Assembly (NCBI GenBank): GCA_948524275.1
Contig: CAOSLI010000001.1
Location: 434,001-498,000 of the forward strand
Length of the DNA stretch: 64,000 nt
Direction of reading: 5' to 3'
Source: an uncultured Clostridia bacterium
GTDB lineage: Bacteria; Bacillota; Clostridia; TANB77; CAG-508
Positions 28,063 to 37,490 of the stretch are shown piece after piece. Position numbers and translations under genes: made by a program. A model generated the notes under the pieces. The model searched no databases. It worked only from the letters and a program-made list of their open reading frames with translations, and was not told where the DNA came from. How positions within the stretch are numbered: position 1 is the stretch's first letter; each line of letters starts with the position of its first letter.

Positions 28063-30009
28063 TTATGTTTTTGATTTTGCCGAGTTTTTGGATGTAACAC
28101 GTTTGCTTACAGTGTCCTGCCAAATCTTATCAACCTCTTCAGCGGTCATAATAGGTTTTTGAAGGAGTGCATCGACAATTGATAAAAGAACATCTTGATT
28201 TGTACTAATGAGATAATTAGCACGCTTAGAAGCATTTTCAATAAGCTCGGAAGCCTTTGCGTTCATCTCACGAGAGTCTTCATCAGAAAGCTTAAGCTCC
28301 TCAGTAGAATTGATATAACGCTGATTTCGATGTTTTATCTGTAGCAAGTCAAGTGCTTCTATAGTTTGAAAAGCATACTCTGTTACTTTAACCAAATCAC
28401 TGACAACACCGTCATTGGTCTCAATCTTAAAGATTACCTCAGCTTCTCTACCACCTAATAGGAACGCCATATAATCTATACTAGAATCTAAGGTATTCTT
28501 ATGATAGGCTCTTGAGTCCTGGATAGCAAATGTTGTACCCAAATAATTTCCACATGGAACGATGGAAATTGCAAGGGGATCAAACCCAGTTGTTTGTCTA
28601 CACATCACCGCAACGAAGTAATGCCCAGCCTCATGGATAGCTATTTCTCGCCGTTGATCTTCTGTCATCTTATTCCATATGTCATAAGAGAGATAACAGT
28701 TTTGAAGAACATCACTCTCTGCAAGACTTTTGTGAAATAGACGATTTGCAGTAGCCATAGAAATATCCAATAGCCTCATTAGCGGATGAAGTCCATAATT
28801 CATTACAGCTTCAGTGAAAAAGCAAAATCCAATTAACAATGCATATTTTGCCATTTCAGGGGTTATTTCTACATTATGAAACATAGAAAGCGATTCAATT
28901 CTTGATTTTAGTACATCGTACATATCAGGAACATGAGTTCCAAGGAGTATTACTGATTGAAAGCTTAAAGAGATATCAAAAGTAGAAAATACATCATAAT
29001 AATCGCTTAGGTTAGAAGTGCCAATTACGATAATATTTCCGCTTTTCCAAAGAGGTTCTAAGATACTCAGAACCTCAAGTCCACTGTCTTCCTGATACAC
29101 CAAGATTTCATTAATGTTCTCGATGCAAAGAATAACATTAGACTTGCTTGCTAAAAATGCAACGAGCGCTTTAACGTTATCAATTGATTTTGAAAGCTCA
29201 TCAAGTAAACGATAAACATTCAATGAGACAATCTTATAACCAAATAACTGAGTAGGGGACAATTTTGCTGAAATATCATAGACAATTTTTTCAATTAAGG
29301 ATGTTTTGCCACAACCAGGATTACCTAAGATTAAAACATTGTGATTTTCTTTTTTTAGCATTATGTCCCACACAGATTGACATTCCTTGTCGAGATTTAA
29401 AACTTCGCACGGCTTAGAAATATCAACATTGTTGTTCATAGGGCTTAAAATCTCAGAAAATTCTGCAGGAATTATCAGCGGAGCAGATTTTTCCTCTTTT
29501 TGAAGAAAATGTTGCCTTGCTTCCTCATAGTCAAGTTTTAAAGCAGAAAAGAACTCTTTAAGCTCAGGACAGTTATTAATAAACATTGTCCCAATAATGT
29601 GTTCTAGCTCAATAGTAGGATCAATGAATGCTTTTTTACAACGCACAATAGTTCCTATCAGAATCTCCATAAGGCTATCTTCCGCCTGAAGTGATATTGT
29701 ACCATCAGAGCTCTGAACTTCGAATACATGTGTATTTAGCCGTCTTCTTAAGCTTGCAATAAGACCAGGTGCTTGTTTTTTACAGTGACGATACTTGCTG
29801 CGTATAACGCGGCTCAAATTATTCTCAGAAATATCTTTATCTGCGAAATAATCGTTAAAAACAAAAGTATTCTGAGCAATAACACATAAGAGCATAAAAA
29901 GGTTTGCACTCGTAAAGCCTTTTCTTTTTATCCCCTCACGAAGAATCCGAAAAATGCCTAAACAAGAATCAGACCATGATATGCTTATAGGTACCTTGTA
30001 CTTTGACAT
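28063..30009 (-). CDS. Hybrid AAA protease: Clp-N-like domain, degenerate ClpB-D1-like AAA module, FtsH-type M41 metallopeptidase
   Basis: A 648-residue soluble protein. Residues 1-170 look like a Clp N-domain (IELEHIIGTMFINNCPELKE). Residues 195-430 follow ClpB/ClpC D1 (Walker A GNPGCGKT at 229-236), but Walker B is ILCIENI, with the catalytic Asp-Glu replaced by Glu-Asn, and the Arg-finger region reads SFQS with no Arg. Residues 445-640 are an M41 peptidase: HEAGH at 459-463 and Asp 538 in VVSDLVKVTEYA as third zinc ligand. FtsH membrane segments are absent. Codons CGG occur in frame at residues 21, 90 and 453. Start follows AGGAGG. Likely an acquired cytosolic protease; hydrolysis of ATP is doubtful. 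Confidence 0.75.
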   Translation of the reverse strand: MSKYKVPISISWSDSCLGIFRILREGIKRKGFTSANLFMLLCVIAQNTFVFNDYFADKDISENNLSRVIRSKYRHCKKQAPGLIASLRRRLNTHVFEVQSSDGTISLQAEDSLMEILIGTIVRCKKAFIDPTIELEHIIGTMFINNCPELKEFFSALKLDYEEARQHFLQKEEKSAPLIIPAEFSEILSPMNNNVDISKPCEVLNLDKECQSVWDIMLKKENHNVLILGNPGCGKTSLIEKIVYDISAKLSPTQLFGYKIVSLNVYRLLDELSKSIDNVKALVAFLASKSNVILCIENINEILVYQEDSGLEVLSILEPLWKSGNIIVIGTSNLSDYYDVFSTFDISLSFQSVILLGTHVPDMYDVLKSRIESLSMFHNVEITPEMAKYALLIGFCFFTEAVMNYGLHPLMRLLDISMATANRLFHKSLAESDVLQNCYLSYDIWNKMTEDQRREIAIHEAGHYFVAVMCRQTTGFDPLAISIVPCGNYLGTTFAIQDSRAYHKNTLDSSIDYMAFLLGGREAEVIFKIETNDGVVSDLVKVTEYAFQTIEALDLLQIKHRNQRYINSTEELKLSDEDSREMNAKASELIENASKRANYLISTNQDVLLSIVDALLQKPIMTAEEVDKIWQDTVSKRVTSKNSAKSKT

Positions 30010-30055
30010 AAGTCATGCCTCCTAATAAATTTAAATTTCCCATAGGGATGAGTAT

Positions 30056-30084
30056 ATTATATTACGGTAACTCGATTATGTCAA
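30056..30084 (-). promoter_or_regulatory. Consensus promoter of the hybrid protease gene
   Basis: Minus strand TTGACA (30079-30084), 17-base spacer, TATAAT (30056-30061). AACTC and GAGTT flank the -35 as an inverted repeat, and CCCTATGGG lies just downstream in the leader; both could be operator sites. A related CCCATAGG is seen in the leader of the 60880 gene. Confidence 0.75.
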
Positions 30085-30122
30085 TTGAGTTGTGCAAAAT
30101 TCTATATAACTTCTTAAAATTA

Positions 30123-30151
30123 TTGACATCTATTTAAGGAACAACTATAAT
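30123..30151 (+). promoter_or_regulatory. pyrH promoter
   Basis: TTGACA (30123-30128), 17-base spacer, TATAAT (30146-30151). An in-frame ATG at 30150 lies inside the -10, which fixes the pyrH start at 30207. Confidence 0.8.
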
Positions 30152-30206
30152 GTTTAAGAAAACAATCAATAGTGTCACAGTAATAAAATGTGAAGGGAGA
30201 AATAAA

Positions 30207-30941
30207 ATGAAGTATAAGAGAATTCTATTAAAATTAAGTGGTGGAGCTTTAGGTGGTGAAAACAACGAACTATTCTGCAAAGAAAAATTACAAAACATTA
30301 CAAATCAGATAAAAGCAGCAAGAGCTAAAGGAATTGAAGTTGCTGTATTAGTTGGTGGCGGAAACATTTTTAGGGGAAGAGATGCAGAAGAATGGAAAAT
30401 AGAAAATGTTGAAGCAGATAACATTGGAATGATGGCAACAATCATAAACAGTCTAATGCTAAGAGGTGCAATATCATCTAAAACAGAAGATGATGTTAGA
30501 GTTATGACATCTATTCCAGTTCCATCAGTTGCAGAACCATATATAAGACTTAAAGCAAAAAAACACTTAGAAAAGGGAAGAATAATAATATTTGGTGGTG
30601 GACTTGGTCAGCCATTTGTTACGACAGATTATCCAGCTGTTCAAAGAGCAATTGAAATAGATGCAGATATTGTTCTTATGGCTAAGAGTGGAACAGATGG
30701 AGTATATACAGCTGATCCAAGAAAAGATGAAAATGCAAAGAGATACAAAAATCTAAGTTATGAAGATGTTATTAATAAAAATCTAAAGGTAGCTGACCAA
30801 TCAGCATTTGTGTTAGCAAGAGATTACAAAATGCCTTTATATATATTTGACTTTGATAACCAAAATGCAATAAGCAAGATATGTGATGGCGAATTAGTCG
30901 GAACATATATTGGAGATAACTGTACGACAGAACTTTATTAA
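30207..30941 (+). CDS. pyrH: UMP kinase
   Basis: A 244-residue amino-acid-kinase-fold UMP kinase: N-terminal YKRILLKLSGGALGG (usual LKLSGEAL), GGGNIFRGRDAEEW, NSLMLRGA and AKSGTDGVYTADPRK. It phosphorylates UMP to UDP for RNA, DNA and cell-wall precursor synthesis. The usual Glu of the KLSGEAL motif is Gly here. ATG 30207 follows AAGGGAG. Unlike most Firmicutes, it is not next to rpsB-tsf-frr; it has its own promoter and is followed 22 bases later by a CMP kinase-like gene, making a two-gene pyrimidine kinase operon. Confidence 0.9.
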   Translation: MKYKRILLKLSGGALGGENNELFCKEKLQNITNQIKAARAKGIEVAVLVGGGNIFRGRDAEEWKIENVEADNIGMMATIINSLMLRGAISSKTEDDVRVMTSIPVPSVAEPYIRLKAKKHLEKGRIIIFGGGLGQPFVTTDYPAVQRAIEIDADIVLMAKSGTDGVYTADPRKDENAKRYKNLSYEDVINKNLKVADQSAFVLARDYKMPLYIFDFDNQNAISKICDGELVGTYIGDNCTTELY

Positions 30942-30963
30942 TATCAGAAAGGAATTTAAGTAC

Positions 30964-31659
30964 ATGCAAAGTAAAAACATAGTTATTGGAATAGAGGGGA
31001 TGGTTGCCTCAGGTAAAACTTCAATATGTAAGGAAATGCTTAAACTGATTCCTAATAGCATATTTATAGATGGTGGAAATATTTACAGAGGCATTTCTTT
31101 AGCACTAGCCAAAAACAATATTAATATATATGAAAAAAGCAATACAGAAGCTGTTGATCCATTAAAACTTATGCAAATGCTTAAAGTAGAATTTAAGATT
31201 GAAAATAATATAACTGAAATATATATTGATAGTAATAAAATTGAAGAATCTGATATACAAGATGCAAAAAATTCAATGAATGTATCAAAAATGGCAAGTA
31301 ACAATAACAACCAGTCTCTTTATAACTTTGCAAAAACAATTATAGATAATTATCGTAAACAATATAATATAATTGTATCTGCAAGAGATTTAGTAAGTCT
31401 TTATCCAGATATGGATCTTCATGTATATGTAACAGCTTCACTAGAAGAACGAATAAAGAGAAGATATAAACAATACAATGGAATATATAGTATGGATAAA
31501 ATAAAAGAAATGATAGAAGAAAGAGATATGATTCATGAAAAAGCAGGTTTTAATAAAACTTGCAAAAATACAATCTTAGTTGATGTTACAGATTGTACTA
31601 GTGCTCAAGAGTCAGCAATGAAAATATTAAATAAGGCAAAGGAAGACGTATTTAAGTAA
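30964..31659 (+). CDS. Cytidylate kinase-like nucleotide kinase
   Basis: A 231-residue P-loop kinase: IGIEGMVASGKTS (P-loop) at the start, DGGNIYRGISLALA matching the CMP-kinase D-x-G-x-x-Y-R-x-x-x-L motif, SARDLVSLYPDMDLHVYVTA and the LID RIKRRYKQYNG. It would convert CMP or dCMP to the diphosphate. It diverges from standard Cmk (G-P-A-G-A-G-K-S), so a related nucleotide substrate is possible. ATG 30964, preceded by AAAGGAA. Adjacent to pyrH, which supports a pyrimidine role. Confidence 0.8.
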   Translation: MQSKNIVIGIEGMVASGKTSICKEMLKLIPNSIFIDGGNIYRGISLALAKNNINIYEKSNTEAVDPLKLMQMLKVEFKIENNITEIYIDSNKIEESDIQDAKNSMNVSKMASNNNNQSLYNFAKTIIDNYRKQYNIIVSARDLVSLYPDMDLHVYVTASLEERIKRRYKQYNGIYSMDKIKEMIEERDMIHEKAGFNKTCKNTILVDVTDCTSAQESAMKILNKAKEDVFK

Positions 31660-31670
31660 CAAAATGAAAT

Positions 31671-31703
31671 CTCCTAGCATATTATGTGCTAGGAGGTATT
31701 TTT
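31671..31703 (+). promoter_or_regulatory. Terminator-like hairpin burying the RBS of the 31704 gene
   Basis: CTCCTAGCA (31671-31679) pairs with TGCTAGGAG (31687-31695), and AGGAGG (31691-31696) is the RBS for ATG 31704, followed by TATTTTT. The loop side holds CATATTATG (31678-31686), close to the -10 of mother-cell sigma factors E and K. The sequence GGAGGTATTTTTATG is identical to that at 8377-8391. Confidence 0.6.
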
Positions 31704-32408
31704 ATGTACGATGATTATTTTAAAAATTACGGTACGCAACCTACATATCAAAATGACTATGATGAATATTTAGGTTATGAAAATAATTATGATAGGTTTA
31801 TGCCAAGACAAGTTAATTCATTTCCATATGCAAATAATGCAGCATATAGTAATCAAAATAGTAATACAGAATTAAGCAAGACATATCCTGAAATATATAA
31901 TAAGATTTTACCTATAATAGAAAAAAAGCTAGGAATAAATATTTCATCTATGGATAATGCAACTTTAGAAAGATTAACATTTGAAGTATATGATGAATTT
32001 ACAAGTTCTGAAATAGGAAAAAAACTAAATGTACAGACAAATTCTATAAATACTAGTTGCTCAACCTGTACTACTCAGAATAGCAGCAAAATATCAAATC
32101 AGGATATGAATAGGAATATACAACCATCAAGCTCAAACAATTTAACACAAAGTATTAATAGTAGAAAGACAAGAAGTAATTACTTATTATGTGATCTTAT
32201 AAAAATAATGATATTAAATAATTGGAAAGAAAAGCAAAGACTGCCAAGACCTGAACGTAGATCTAGTGTTATGCCTAATCCAAGACCATGGTCACAAAAT
32301 ATCATTCCAAATAGATATGGATTTTCTGAATCATATACTCAAAACCAAAACGTAAGTCATAGACCAAATTATTTCGATGTCCCATATCCTGAAGATTTTA
32401 GATATTAA
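31704..32408 (+). CDS. Tyr/Asn/Ser-rich protein, possible spore coat component
   Basis: A 234-residue protein with no membrane segment. The N-terminus is rich in Tyr, Asp and Asn (MYDDYFKNYGTQPTYQNDYD), a compact middle domain (TYPEIYNKILPIIEKKLGIN...LTFEVYDEF) follows, then a polar Ser/Asn linker, and a Pro/Arg/Tyr-rich end. Composition and the conserved middle resemble spore coat or spore-associated proteins. ATG 31704 follows AGGAGG; the in-frame GTG 31686 lies in the hairpin and is rejected. A sigma-E/K-like -10 in the hairpin loop agrees with mother-cell expression. Function inferred. Confidence 0.6.
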   Translation: MYDDYFKNYGTQPTYQNDYDEYLGYENNYDRFMPRQVNSFPYANNAAYSNQNSNTELSKTYPEIYNKILPIIEKKLGINISSMDNATLERLTFEVYDEFTSSEIGKKLNVQTNSINTSCSTCTTQNSSKISNQDMNRNIQPSSSNNLTQSINSRKTRSNYLLCDLIKIMILNNWKEKQRLPRPERRSSVMPNPRPWSQNIIPNRYGFSESYTQNQNVSHRPNYFDVPYPEDFRY

Positions 32409-32476
32409 TGTATTAAATAGTATAAAAAACTTTCTTTAGCATATAATATAAGTAGCTAACATAAAAGGAGAAGAGA

Positions 32477-33574
32477 ATGGTTACAGATATAAATTATTGG
32501 AGTAAAGTAATAAAGCGCATTTTCAGTCTGGCGCTTACATTAATACTTTTATTAATATTATTAAAATTATCTGTATTCTACACACCATTTTTAATATCGT
32601 TTGTGTTAGCTCTTATGTTTGAGCCAATTATTAAATTTTTAATGAAAAAATTAAAATGGACAAGACGTACAAGTTCTATAATTGTTATTATTATTTCACT
32701 AAGTCTAATAATTGGTATAATAGGGTGGGGTGCTGTAACTCTTTATAATGAATCTAACAATTTACTTACTAGTTCAGGGCAATATTATAAAGAGATTGGA
32801 GATTTTTTAAATAATATTTTTAACAATCAGTCTTTTTTAGAAAAGCTTCCAGATGAAATTGTAAATAGTATTAACAATGCGCAAACAGGTTTTATAACAT
32901 CAATTACAAATCTAGTAACCAATATTGTAACTGGAATAAAGGATTGGATATTAAAAATTCCTAATCTTATCATGTCCATATTTTTTACGATTATTTCGCT
33001 ATATTTTATGTGCACTGATAAGATATATATGATAGATCAGTTAGAACATCACCTTCCCGATGTATGGACTAAAAAACTAACAATTTATATGCATAAAATT
33101 ACTAAGAAATTAGGTCATTATATAAAGGCGGAAGCTAGTCTCATTTTAATATCATTTATAATATCTCTAATTGGACTTACTATATTTAAAATAGTAGGGC
33201 TAAATATAGGATTTCCGCTTCTAATAAGTCTAGGAATAGCATTTGTAGATGCGCTACCAATTTTAGGGTCTGGAAGTGTAATGATTCCTTGGGCAATCAT
33301 AGAAGCTATAAATGGAGATATAAAACTTGGTGTATCAATTTTGGTTCTATGGATTATAATGATAGTTGTAAGAAATATGCTAGAACCAAAGCTTGTAAGC
33401 AAGAATATTGGAATTCATCCAGTTTTTACTTTGGTGGCAATGTTTACTGGATATAAATTAATTGGATTTATCGGAATGATTGTTGGTCCAATACTTTTAA
33501 TAGTACTTAAAGAAATATATACTCCTTTAATTGAAAAAGGAGTAATAAGAAGTATATTTGAAAGAGATGGATAA
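32477..33574 (+). CDS. AI-2E family transporter, YtvI-like sporulation membrane protein
   Basis: A 365-residue membrane protein with about eight segments: two pairs at the N-terminus (residues 12-75), a long amphipathic middle (about 85-150), and a C-terminal bundle with the AI-2E signature VDALPILGSGSVMIPWAI and NMLEPKLVSKNIGIHPVFTL. Length and motif fit the YtvI branch found in spore formers, where it is needed for sporulation by an unknown mechanism. Its position after the coat-like gene agrees. RBS AAAGGAG precedes ATG 32477. Confidence 0.8.
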   Translation: MVTDINYWSKVIKRIFSLALTLILLLILLKLSVFYTPFLISFVLALMFEPIIKFLMKKLKWTRRTSSIIVIIISLSLIIGIIGWGAVTLYNESNNLLTSSGQYYKEIGDFLNNIFNNQSFLEKLPDEIVNSINNAQTGFITSITNLVTNIVTGIKDWILKIPNLIMSIFFTIISLYFMCTDKIYMIDQLEHHLPDVWTKKLTIYMHKITKKLGHYIKAEASLILISFIISLIGLTIFKIVGLNIGFPLLISLGIAFVDALPILGSGSVMIPWAIIEAINGDIKLGVSILVLWIIMIVVRNMLEPKLVSKNIGIHPVFTLVAMFTGYKLIGFIGMIVGPILLIVLKEIYTPLIEKGVIRSIFERDG

Positions 33575-33577
33575 TAT

Positions 33578-34102
33578 TTATATAGACCATTGGCCAGAAG
33601 GTGGATAGACATATTCATCTTCTGGTTTATTACATTTGTTTATATCTTGTATTTCTAACACAGGCATTTCACCTTTATAATTTCCCTTTACAATTGTTCC
33701 GCACACTCTAACCCAATCACCATCAGCAAAGTTACATGCATCTTTACATTCTGATAATATTCCTACAACAACTGCACTATTAGCTTCTGATATAATCATA
33801 GTTCTTGATAAAACAAATTGATTATCATTAAAATCAGGCATTCTATAAACATATCCTATAAGAGTAAAGCTTTTACCAACATAGCTATCAATATTTTCAT
33901 GACAGTCTTTTAGAAAATTAGTATAATTTATAGCTTGAATTTCCTGAGTAGATTGAGCAGAATAAGAAGGCTCTGATTTAGTTGAACCAAAAAATATTTT
34001 ATAAATTGCAAAACCAGTTACAACCAATGCTAGAATGATTGTTATTAGAATAACTAATTTTGAAAGTTTCTTTTTATCAATTTTTAAATTGAATATAAAC
34101 AT
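33578..34102 (-). CDS. Membrane-anchored protein with DUF1980/OB-fold-like domain
   Basis: A 174-residue protein: N-terminal membrane anchor (residues 14-38) and an outside domain. The pattern GKSFTLIGYVYRMPDFNDNQ, FVLSRTMIISEANSAVVVG and GDWVRVCGTIVKG resembles the C-terminal domain of YcgQ/DUF1980 (TIGR03943), an OB-like fold. The paired YcgR permease normally encoded beside it is not present. It converges on the AI-2E gene with only three bases between stops. Confidence 0.55.
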   Translation of the reverse strand: MFIFNLKIDKKKLSKLVILITIILALVVTGFAIYKIFFGSTKSEPSYSAQSTQEIQAINYTNFLKDCHENIDSYVGKSFTLIGYVYRMPDFNDNQFVLSRTMIISEANSAVVVGILSECKDACNFADGDWVRVCGTIVKGNYKGEMPVLEIQDINKCNKPEDEYVYPPSGQWSI

Positions 34103-34206
34103 ATAATATCCTCACTTTTATTTAGATTTGCTACAATACAAGTATATAGTTAGAGGTTGTACAATATTCTTAAAAAGTTGACAAATGAAAAACACTTTAC
34201 ATAAAG

Positions 34207-34235
34207 TTGATTTTCCCTCTAAAATATGTTATAAT
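34207..34235 (+). promoter_or_regulatory. Promoter of the 1,058-residue gene
   Basis: TTGATT (34207-34212), 17-base spacer, TATAAT (34230-34235), followed by GGAGG before ATG 34275. Confidence 0.7.
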
Positions 34236-34274
34236 TATAAGTATATTGATTATTTTTGGAGGATTAATTTATAA

Positions 34275-37200
34275 ATGGTTAAAGATTTTTTAAAAACGGC
34301 TATGTCAGCCTTACAACAAACAAATATTATATTATCAAAATGTAATTTATCTACGATAACTGCAACTGAGGTAGAAGTGTATCTTACAAATACAACTATG
34401 GAACAATTAAATGAGTCTAAAGACAGTATGTGGAATGCTGAAAACGCAATAGATGCAGTGGAAAAAAACTACAATAATGTAGATATGCAAAAATTACTAC
34501 TTTATTGCTATCATAGAATTCATTCTATACCAGAATTTATAAAAAATTCTAATTCAGAAGCTAAAGGATTTGAAAAAGATTTATATAGATTAGTAACATC
34601 TTTTATTCCATCTAACGAAAATGTCATGGTATATGCAGGTCATTTATCTAAGGATTTTAATAAATTTGAGATTAGTATAGTTAATTCAAAAAACGAACTA
34701 TATAATAAACCTATTTCAAATAAAAAGTTAAGATTGGATAGTATGTATAATTCTATAGTTGATGAAATTGAATTAGATGATATAAGTGCAACTCTAGATG
34801 ACCAAAAGCTAGTCCATTTAATGCAATGCTATATCCATTATAATAGTCTTATAAAAGCAGGGATTACAAAAAATGAAATTATGCGATTTAATGATGAGGA
34901 TTATAACGAAAATAGTCGTAAATATTTGGATGACCCTATATATGATGAAACATTTAGAATTCTTAAACGTGAATTGTATTCAATGCCAATAATACGTACT
35001 AACTTAAAAGAAGATAATTTATATGCTATAGCTGCATGTAGATTTTCAGAAGAACTGAACACTTGCATTAGTATGTATAAAATAGATGGAAAATGTAAAT
35101 ATGTTACCATTCCATTTTTAGCACAACGATATAACTTATTAAATTTATTGAGTAATAATATATCTGAGAAAAATATACAAATTGCGTTTGCATCACAAAA
35201 TGGTACAACCAGCTTTGATTTACAACAGTTTAAATCTGAATGGAAAGAGTCATTAGATATATTAGCAAACATTTATGCCTTTGAACATCCAGCTCAAGCA
35301 TATAATCCTCAACTTTTACATTTCTTTAGTAGAGAATCTGCTATGAAATTATTAGATAGACAAGAAAATAAATGTGAATACTATTTTGCTATGTATCAAG
35401 CAGGCTTAGTTAGTTTTGATCAAATGATAGAATACGAAAAAGCTGTAGACCCAGAATATGATGACATGTATAGAGTAAGATCAGTTATTTTAAAATTAAC
35501 AAATAGTATTTCAGTACCAGAAACGGCTAAGGCAGTTCCACTTAATGAGGTATCTAAAAATCCTGAGAATGAAATTGTTGAAGTACCTCCAATTCGAGAA
35601 TCAGATGCAATTGATGTTCTATGTGAACCACAAAATTTTTTCAGTTATACATTAGACGATGATTCTTTATATGAAATGATGAATCCTCAGTTATTCAAAT
35701 TATTTGCATATCATTCTATGGAGCAAATTACACAAAATGGTGAGTTTTCTAATCAAGCAAGGAGAAATATTGATGTAATGGTTAAAAGAGGAACATTTAC
35801 GCCAGAAATGATTTTATCATTATACATCTATAATGAGGCTACATTAGATGATTTAGAAAGAACGATAGGAATACAAAAACTAGAAGAATTATATGATGCA
35901 GATGACTTTATGGATACATATAGAAAACTTAGGATCTTTGATTATGAAAAAGAACTATCTGAAGAGGAAGCACATGAATTAGAAGTATTAAAAGGTGAAT
36001 ATAGATTTTATACTGAGTTATTTGGAAGATTAGGCTACTTAGGAAATGAAGATAGGGAAGTAGAGTTGCTTGATTATTTAGATGATTTATTAAATGATAA
36101 AGAGGTTTTGAAAGATTTATATAAAGATAAATTATTGTCAATCTATAACTTACATGGATTAAATAAAGAGCTTGGATTAGAACTTTACAAAGAAAATCTT
36201 CTAAGAGATGGAGACCAAAGATATATAGTTCTTCATACTGACGAAAAAATTTCTACAGGTGATTTAATTAGACTTTCAAATTCAGGAAATATAAATGCAG
36301 TAGATGTATTTAACATGTATATGCAAGGTAAATATCCTCTTGATGTACTAAGAGATTTTACAGAGGGGATTGATAGTGATATTATATTTAATAATGATGA
36401 TTTAATAAATAAATCTAGGAAATATGGAATTGTAAAAGATAAAGATGTTATAGAAGATTTCCAAAGATATTTAGCTGCATATCTTGAAATTAAAGGAAAA
36501 CCTGATAACGAAATTAGGACAAAGATATATAAAGCTATTGGTGGCAAAAACGCAAAGAATAAAGCTTTGATTGATTTATATAATAAAGGATTAATAAATA
36601 TACAAGACATTGATATTACAAAAGACACTTTGCTTATAGACATGATTAAGCAGGGAGTGCTTTCTGCAGAAGATGAAGAGTTTTTATTTAAAGATACTGA
36701 AAAAGATGGAAAGAAATATTTAAGACTTACAAAAATACTTCCATTCTTAACAGCAGATCAAAGAATAAATATTCTTGCAAGTGTGTATGGAACAGCAGAT
36801 GACATAGCAACTCCAAGAATTGCTTTCTTGTCTGCATATCTAGAAGAAGCTATAGAGGATAAAAGGACTGCAGGAGAAAAAAGAAAAATAGCTAAAATTC
36901 AAAAAGAAGATGATGAAGAAAGAAAAGTAATATCTAGTGAAAGAACTAAAAATTTATTTGCATTTGGTGAAAAATTCAAAGCATTTAAAGAAATAGATGC
37001 AAATTACAAACATGAGGTTGCGTCAGGCTCATATGCTATTTATTTTGAAGAATTAGATACAATAGTTCTTGAAGAAATTTATAGAACAACAACTATAGGA
37101 AATGACTTTTTTGGAACTCAACACGCAACATATATAATTAGAAGAACTGACGAGACTTTAGATTATCTAGGTCTAAACAAAGAAAATGATTTTTATGAGG

Positions 37201-37451
37201 AATTTACAAGAAATTTAATTTATCAAAATTCAAAAGGTGTAAACAGCGTAGATTGGAGCAAACTAATACAGATGAATAGAGATAAAATAAAGGGTGTATC
37301 AAAATGTTTGCATACAACTGAGGAAAGGTGGAAAAATACTTTAAGAAAGAAAATGGGATTACAAACACCAGACAAAAAGGAAAAAATAGATAAATGCTTA
37401 GCAAACATTGAAGAAACAATACCACTTGACAATAATGAGCAAGAACTTTAA
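34275..37451 (+). CDS. Very large helical protein of unknown function (1,058 residues)
   Basis: Not recognised. Soluble and almost wholly helical, no signal peptide. Several loosely related units of the form K-x-G-x-(F/I)-x-x-x-x-(M/V)-(I/L) recur (AGLVSFDQMIEYEKAV, RGTFTPEMILSLYIY, SGNINAVDVFNMYMQG, KGLINIQDIDI), suggesting a TPR-like or other repeat scaffold through the middle. The last 180 residues are a distinct, better-structured domain (YIIRRTDETLDYLGLNKEND, GVSKCLHTTEERWKNTLRKK). Own promoter; the next gene starts 40 bases downstream and may share the transcript. Confidence 0.65.
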   Translation: MVKDFLKTAMSALQQTNIILSKCNLSTITATEVEVYLTNTTMEQLNESKDSMWNAENAIDAVEKNYNNVDMQKLLLYCYHRIHSIPEFIKNSNSEAKGFEKDLYRLVTSFIPSNENVMVYAGHLSKDFNKFEISIVNSKNELYNKPISNKKLRLDSMYNSIVDEIELDDISATLDDQKLVHLMQCYIHYNSLIKAGITKNEIMRFNDEDYNENSRKYLDDPIYDETFRILKRELYSMPIIRTNLKEDNLYAIAACRFSEELNTCISMYKIDGKCKYVTIPFLAQRYNLLNLLSNNISEKNIQIAFASQNGTTSFDLQQFKSEWKESLDILANIYAFEHPAQAYNPQLLHFFSRESAMKLLDRQENKCEYYFAMYQAGLVSFDQMIEYEKAVDPEYDDMYRVRSVILKLTNSISVPETAKAVPLNEVSKNPENEIVEVPPIRESDAIDVLCEPQNFFSYTLDDDSLYEMMNPQLFKLFAYHSMEQITQNGEFSNQARRNIDVMVKRGTFTPEMILSLYIYNEATLDDLERTIGIQKLEELYDADDFMDTYRKLRIFDYEKELSEEEAHELEVLKGEYRFYTELFGRLGYLGNEDREVELLDYLDDLLNDKEVLKDLYKDKLLSIYNLHGLNKELGLELYKENLLRDGDQRYIVLHTDEKISTGDLIRLSNSGNINAVDVFNMYMQGKYPLDVLRDFTEGIDSDIIFNNDDLINKSRKYGIVKDKDVIEDFQRYLAAYLEIKGKPDNEIRTKIYKAIGGKNAKNKALIDLYNKGLINIQDIDITKDTLLIDMIKQGVLSAEDEEFLFKDTEKDGKKYLRLTKILPFLTADQRINILASVYGTADDIATPRIAFLSAYLEEAIEDKRTAGEKRKIAKIQKEDDEERKVISSERTKNLFAFGEKFKAFKEIDANYKHEVASGSYAIYFEELDTIVLEEIYRTTTIGNDFFGTQHATYIIRRTDETLDYLGLNKENDFYEEFTRNLIYQNSKGVNSVDWSKLIQMNRDKIKGVSKCLHTTEERWKNTLRKKMGLQTPDKKEKIDKCLANIEETIPLDNNEQEL

Positions 37452-37490
37452 AATATAGTTAATATAAAGAAAGGAGACAAGCTATTTAAT

